Positions 34,705 through 35,117 of a DNA stretch of 35,117 nucleotides are shown here, piece by piece; position 1 is the first letter of the stretch, and each line of letters begins with the position of its first letter. A program made the translations under genes and the position numbers. Source of the DNA: Acholeplasmataceae bacterium UBA5769 (GTDB taxonomy: Bacteria; Bacillota_I; Bacilli_A; Acholeplasmatales; Acholeplasmataceae); assembly GCA_002418725.1 (NCBI GenBank), contig DIER01000020.1:36562-71678 (forward strand), given 5' to 3'. The notes beneath the pieces were generated by a model that was given only the letters and a program-made list of their open reading frames with translations, did not search any database and had not been told where the DNA came from.

Positions 34705-34729
34705 CGAAATCATTGTTATAATGATTTCG
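34705..34729. promoter_or_regulatory. 10-bp palindrome enclosing a TATAAT box, upstream of the small membrane protein gene
   Basis: CGAAATCATT (34705-34714) and AATGATTTCG (34720-34729) are perfect inverted repeats with a GTTAT spacer, and TATAAT (34717-34722) is inside. The -35 region is poor (CTGTGA at 34695-34700, 16 bp away), suggesting an activator or a weak promoter. If it is the promoter, the transcript starts almost at the ribosome binding site, with only about 14 nt of leader. A repressor site over the -10 box is the simplest idea. Confidence 0.5.
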
Positions 34730-34742
34730 AGGAGATAAAAAA

Positions 34743-34994
34743 ATGAAAAAACGAATTAATCAACTGCTAAATTGGTTTGAAGAGCATTTTAATTATCTGA
34801 TAGAAATGTTAGCGTTTATTGGCGGTTTGTTTTGTATTGTTTTGGCAATCTTTATCTTTATCATGCTCATCTTTGATGCGAACTGGATGAACGAAAGAAG
34901 TATTGAAGTCATCTTTATTCCAGGTGTTATTGGATTCTTTGGTGTGATCATCTTATTTGCGCTAAGGATTACAAGATATATGACAAAAAAATAA
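34743..34994 (+). CDS. Small two-helix membrane protein, function unknown
   Basis: This 83-residue protein has two hydrophobic helices (about 18-43 and 55-74) separated by a short polar loop DANWMNERS, a basic N-terminus and a basic tail RITRYMTKK. GGAG at 34731-34734 lies eight bases before the ATG. It has its own palindromic promoter region and its own terminator, so it is a single-gene unit that marks the end of the carbohydrate locus. I do not recognise a family. Confidence 0.75.
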   Translation: MKKRINQLLNWFEEHFNYLIEMLAFIGGLFCIVLAIFIFIMLIFDANWMNERSIEVIFIPGVIGFFGVIILFALRITRYMTKK

Positions 34995-35011
34995 ATCAAC
35001 CTTTCATAAAC

Positions 35012-35036
35012 AAGAGGAGCGCAAGCTCTTTTTTGT
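35012..35036 (+). terminator. Intrinsic terminator after the small membrane protein gene
   Basis: AAGAGGAGC (35012-35020) pairs with GCTCTTTTT (35025-35033), with two G-T wobbles, around a stable GCAA tetraloop, followed by T-rich sequence. It lies 18 bases after the stop codon. Confidence 0.8.
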
Positions 35037-35117
35037 TTAGGCGTCAATCAGAAGAGTTGAAGACGTATATGTTAAAATGAATGTATCAAGTTAAAGAAAG
35101 CCAACTATTTAAAATAA

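Noticed and set aside
35037..35117. Possible promoter (TTGAAG at 35057, TAAAAT at 35073) at the window end
   Set aside because: The two boxes are only 10 bp apart, which does not fit a sigma-A promoter; nothing else recognisable is in these last 81 bases.

Overview
This window comes from a low-GC Gram-positive-type bacterium without an outer membrane. It uses the standard genetic code: TGA is a genuine stop at several gene ends (for example 7870-7872, 15278-15280 and 19176-19178). Secreted proteins carry Sec or lipoprotein signals, and promoters look sigma-A-like. Gene style and content fit Bacillota or the Acholeplasma/Izemoplasma side of the Mollicutes. I cannot name a species.

Nearly the whole window is one carbohydrate-use locus in two co-directional operons plus a convergent gene. 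Operon 1 (485-10127) has a strong promoter at 384-412. It encodes only proteins that look cytoplasmic: two Gfo/Idh/MocA oxidoreductases, a GH13 alpha-1,6-glucosidase-like enzyme, a GH35/GH42-type enzyme, a GH144-like endo-beta-1,2-glucanase homologue, a formylglycine-type sulfatase-fold hydrolase and a TIM-barrel isomerase/epimerase. A truncated TIM-barrel gene of the same superfamily lies upstream (2-370). Operon 2 (10360-32164) has a promoter at 10277-10305. It encodes a lipoprotein sugar-binding protein with Ig-like repeats, a membrane-anchored CBM-plus-binding-protein fusion, two MalF/MalG-type permeases, a beta-propeller/TPR/Yip1-like membrane protein and a DUF5696-like secreted protein. 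It continues with a fused double permease, a lipoprotein GH144 paralogue, a GH3 beta-glucosidase, a GH94 enzyme resembling 1,2-beta-oligoglucan phosphorylase, a LacI-family repressor and an anaerobic sulfatase-maturating radical SAM enzyme. A second GH35/GH42-type gene (32185-34581) runs in the opposite direction and shares a bidirectional terminator with operon 2. A small two-TM protein gene follows.

The best reading is a beta-1,2-glucan (sophoro-oligosaccharide) utilisation system. A surface GH144 cuts the polymer, binding proteins and permeases import fragments, and an intracellular GH144, GH3, GH94 and GH35-like enzymes finish them. The sulfatase plus maturase, the alpha-1,6-type GH13 and the paired oxidoreductases and TIM-barrel proteins go beyond a minimal system. 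Together they suggest a decorated or unusually linked beta-1,2-glucan, such as anionic or alpha-1,6-closed periplasmic glucans of Gram-negative bacteria. That substrate is inference.

Three palindromic AAACGTTT boxes (459-470, 10128-10139, 10248-10259) in front of the two operons are probable operators for the encoded LacI regulator. Two cre-like boxes suggest additional catabolite control. No transport ATPase, mobile element, CRISPR array, tRNA or rRNA was seen.
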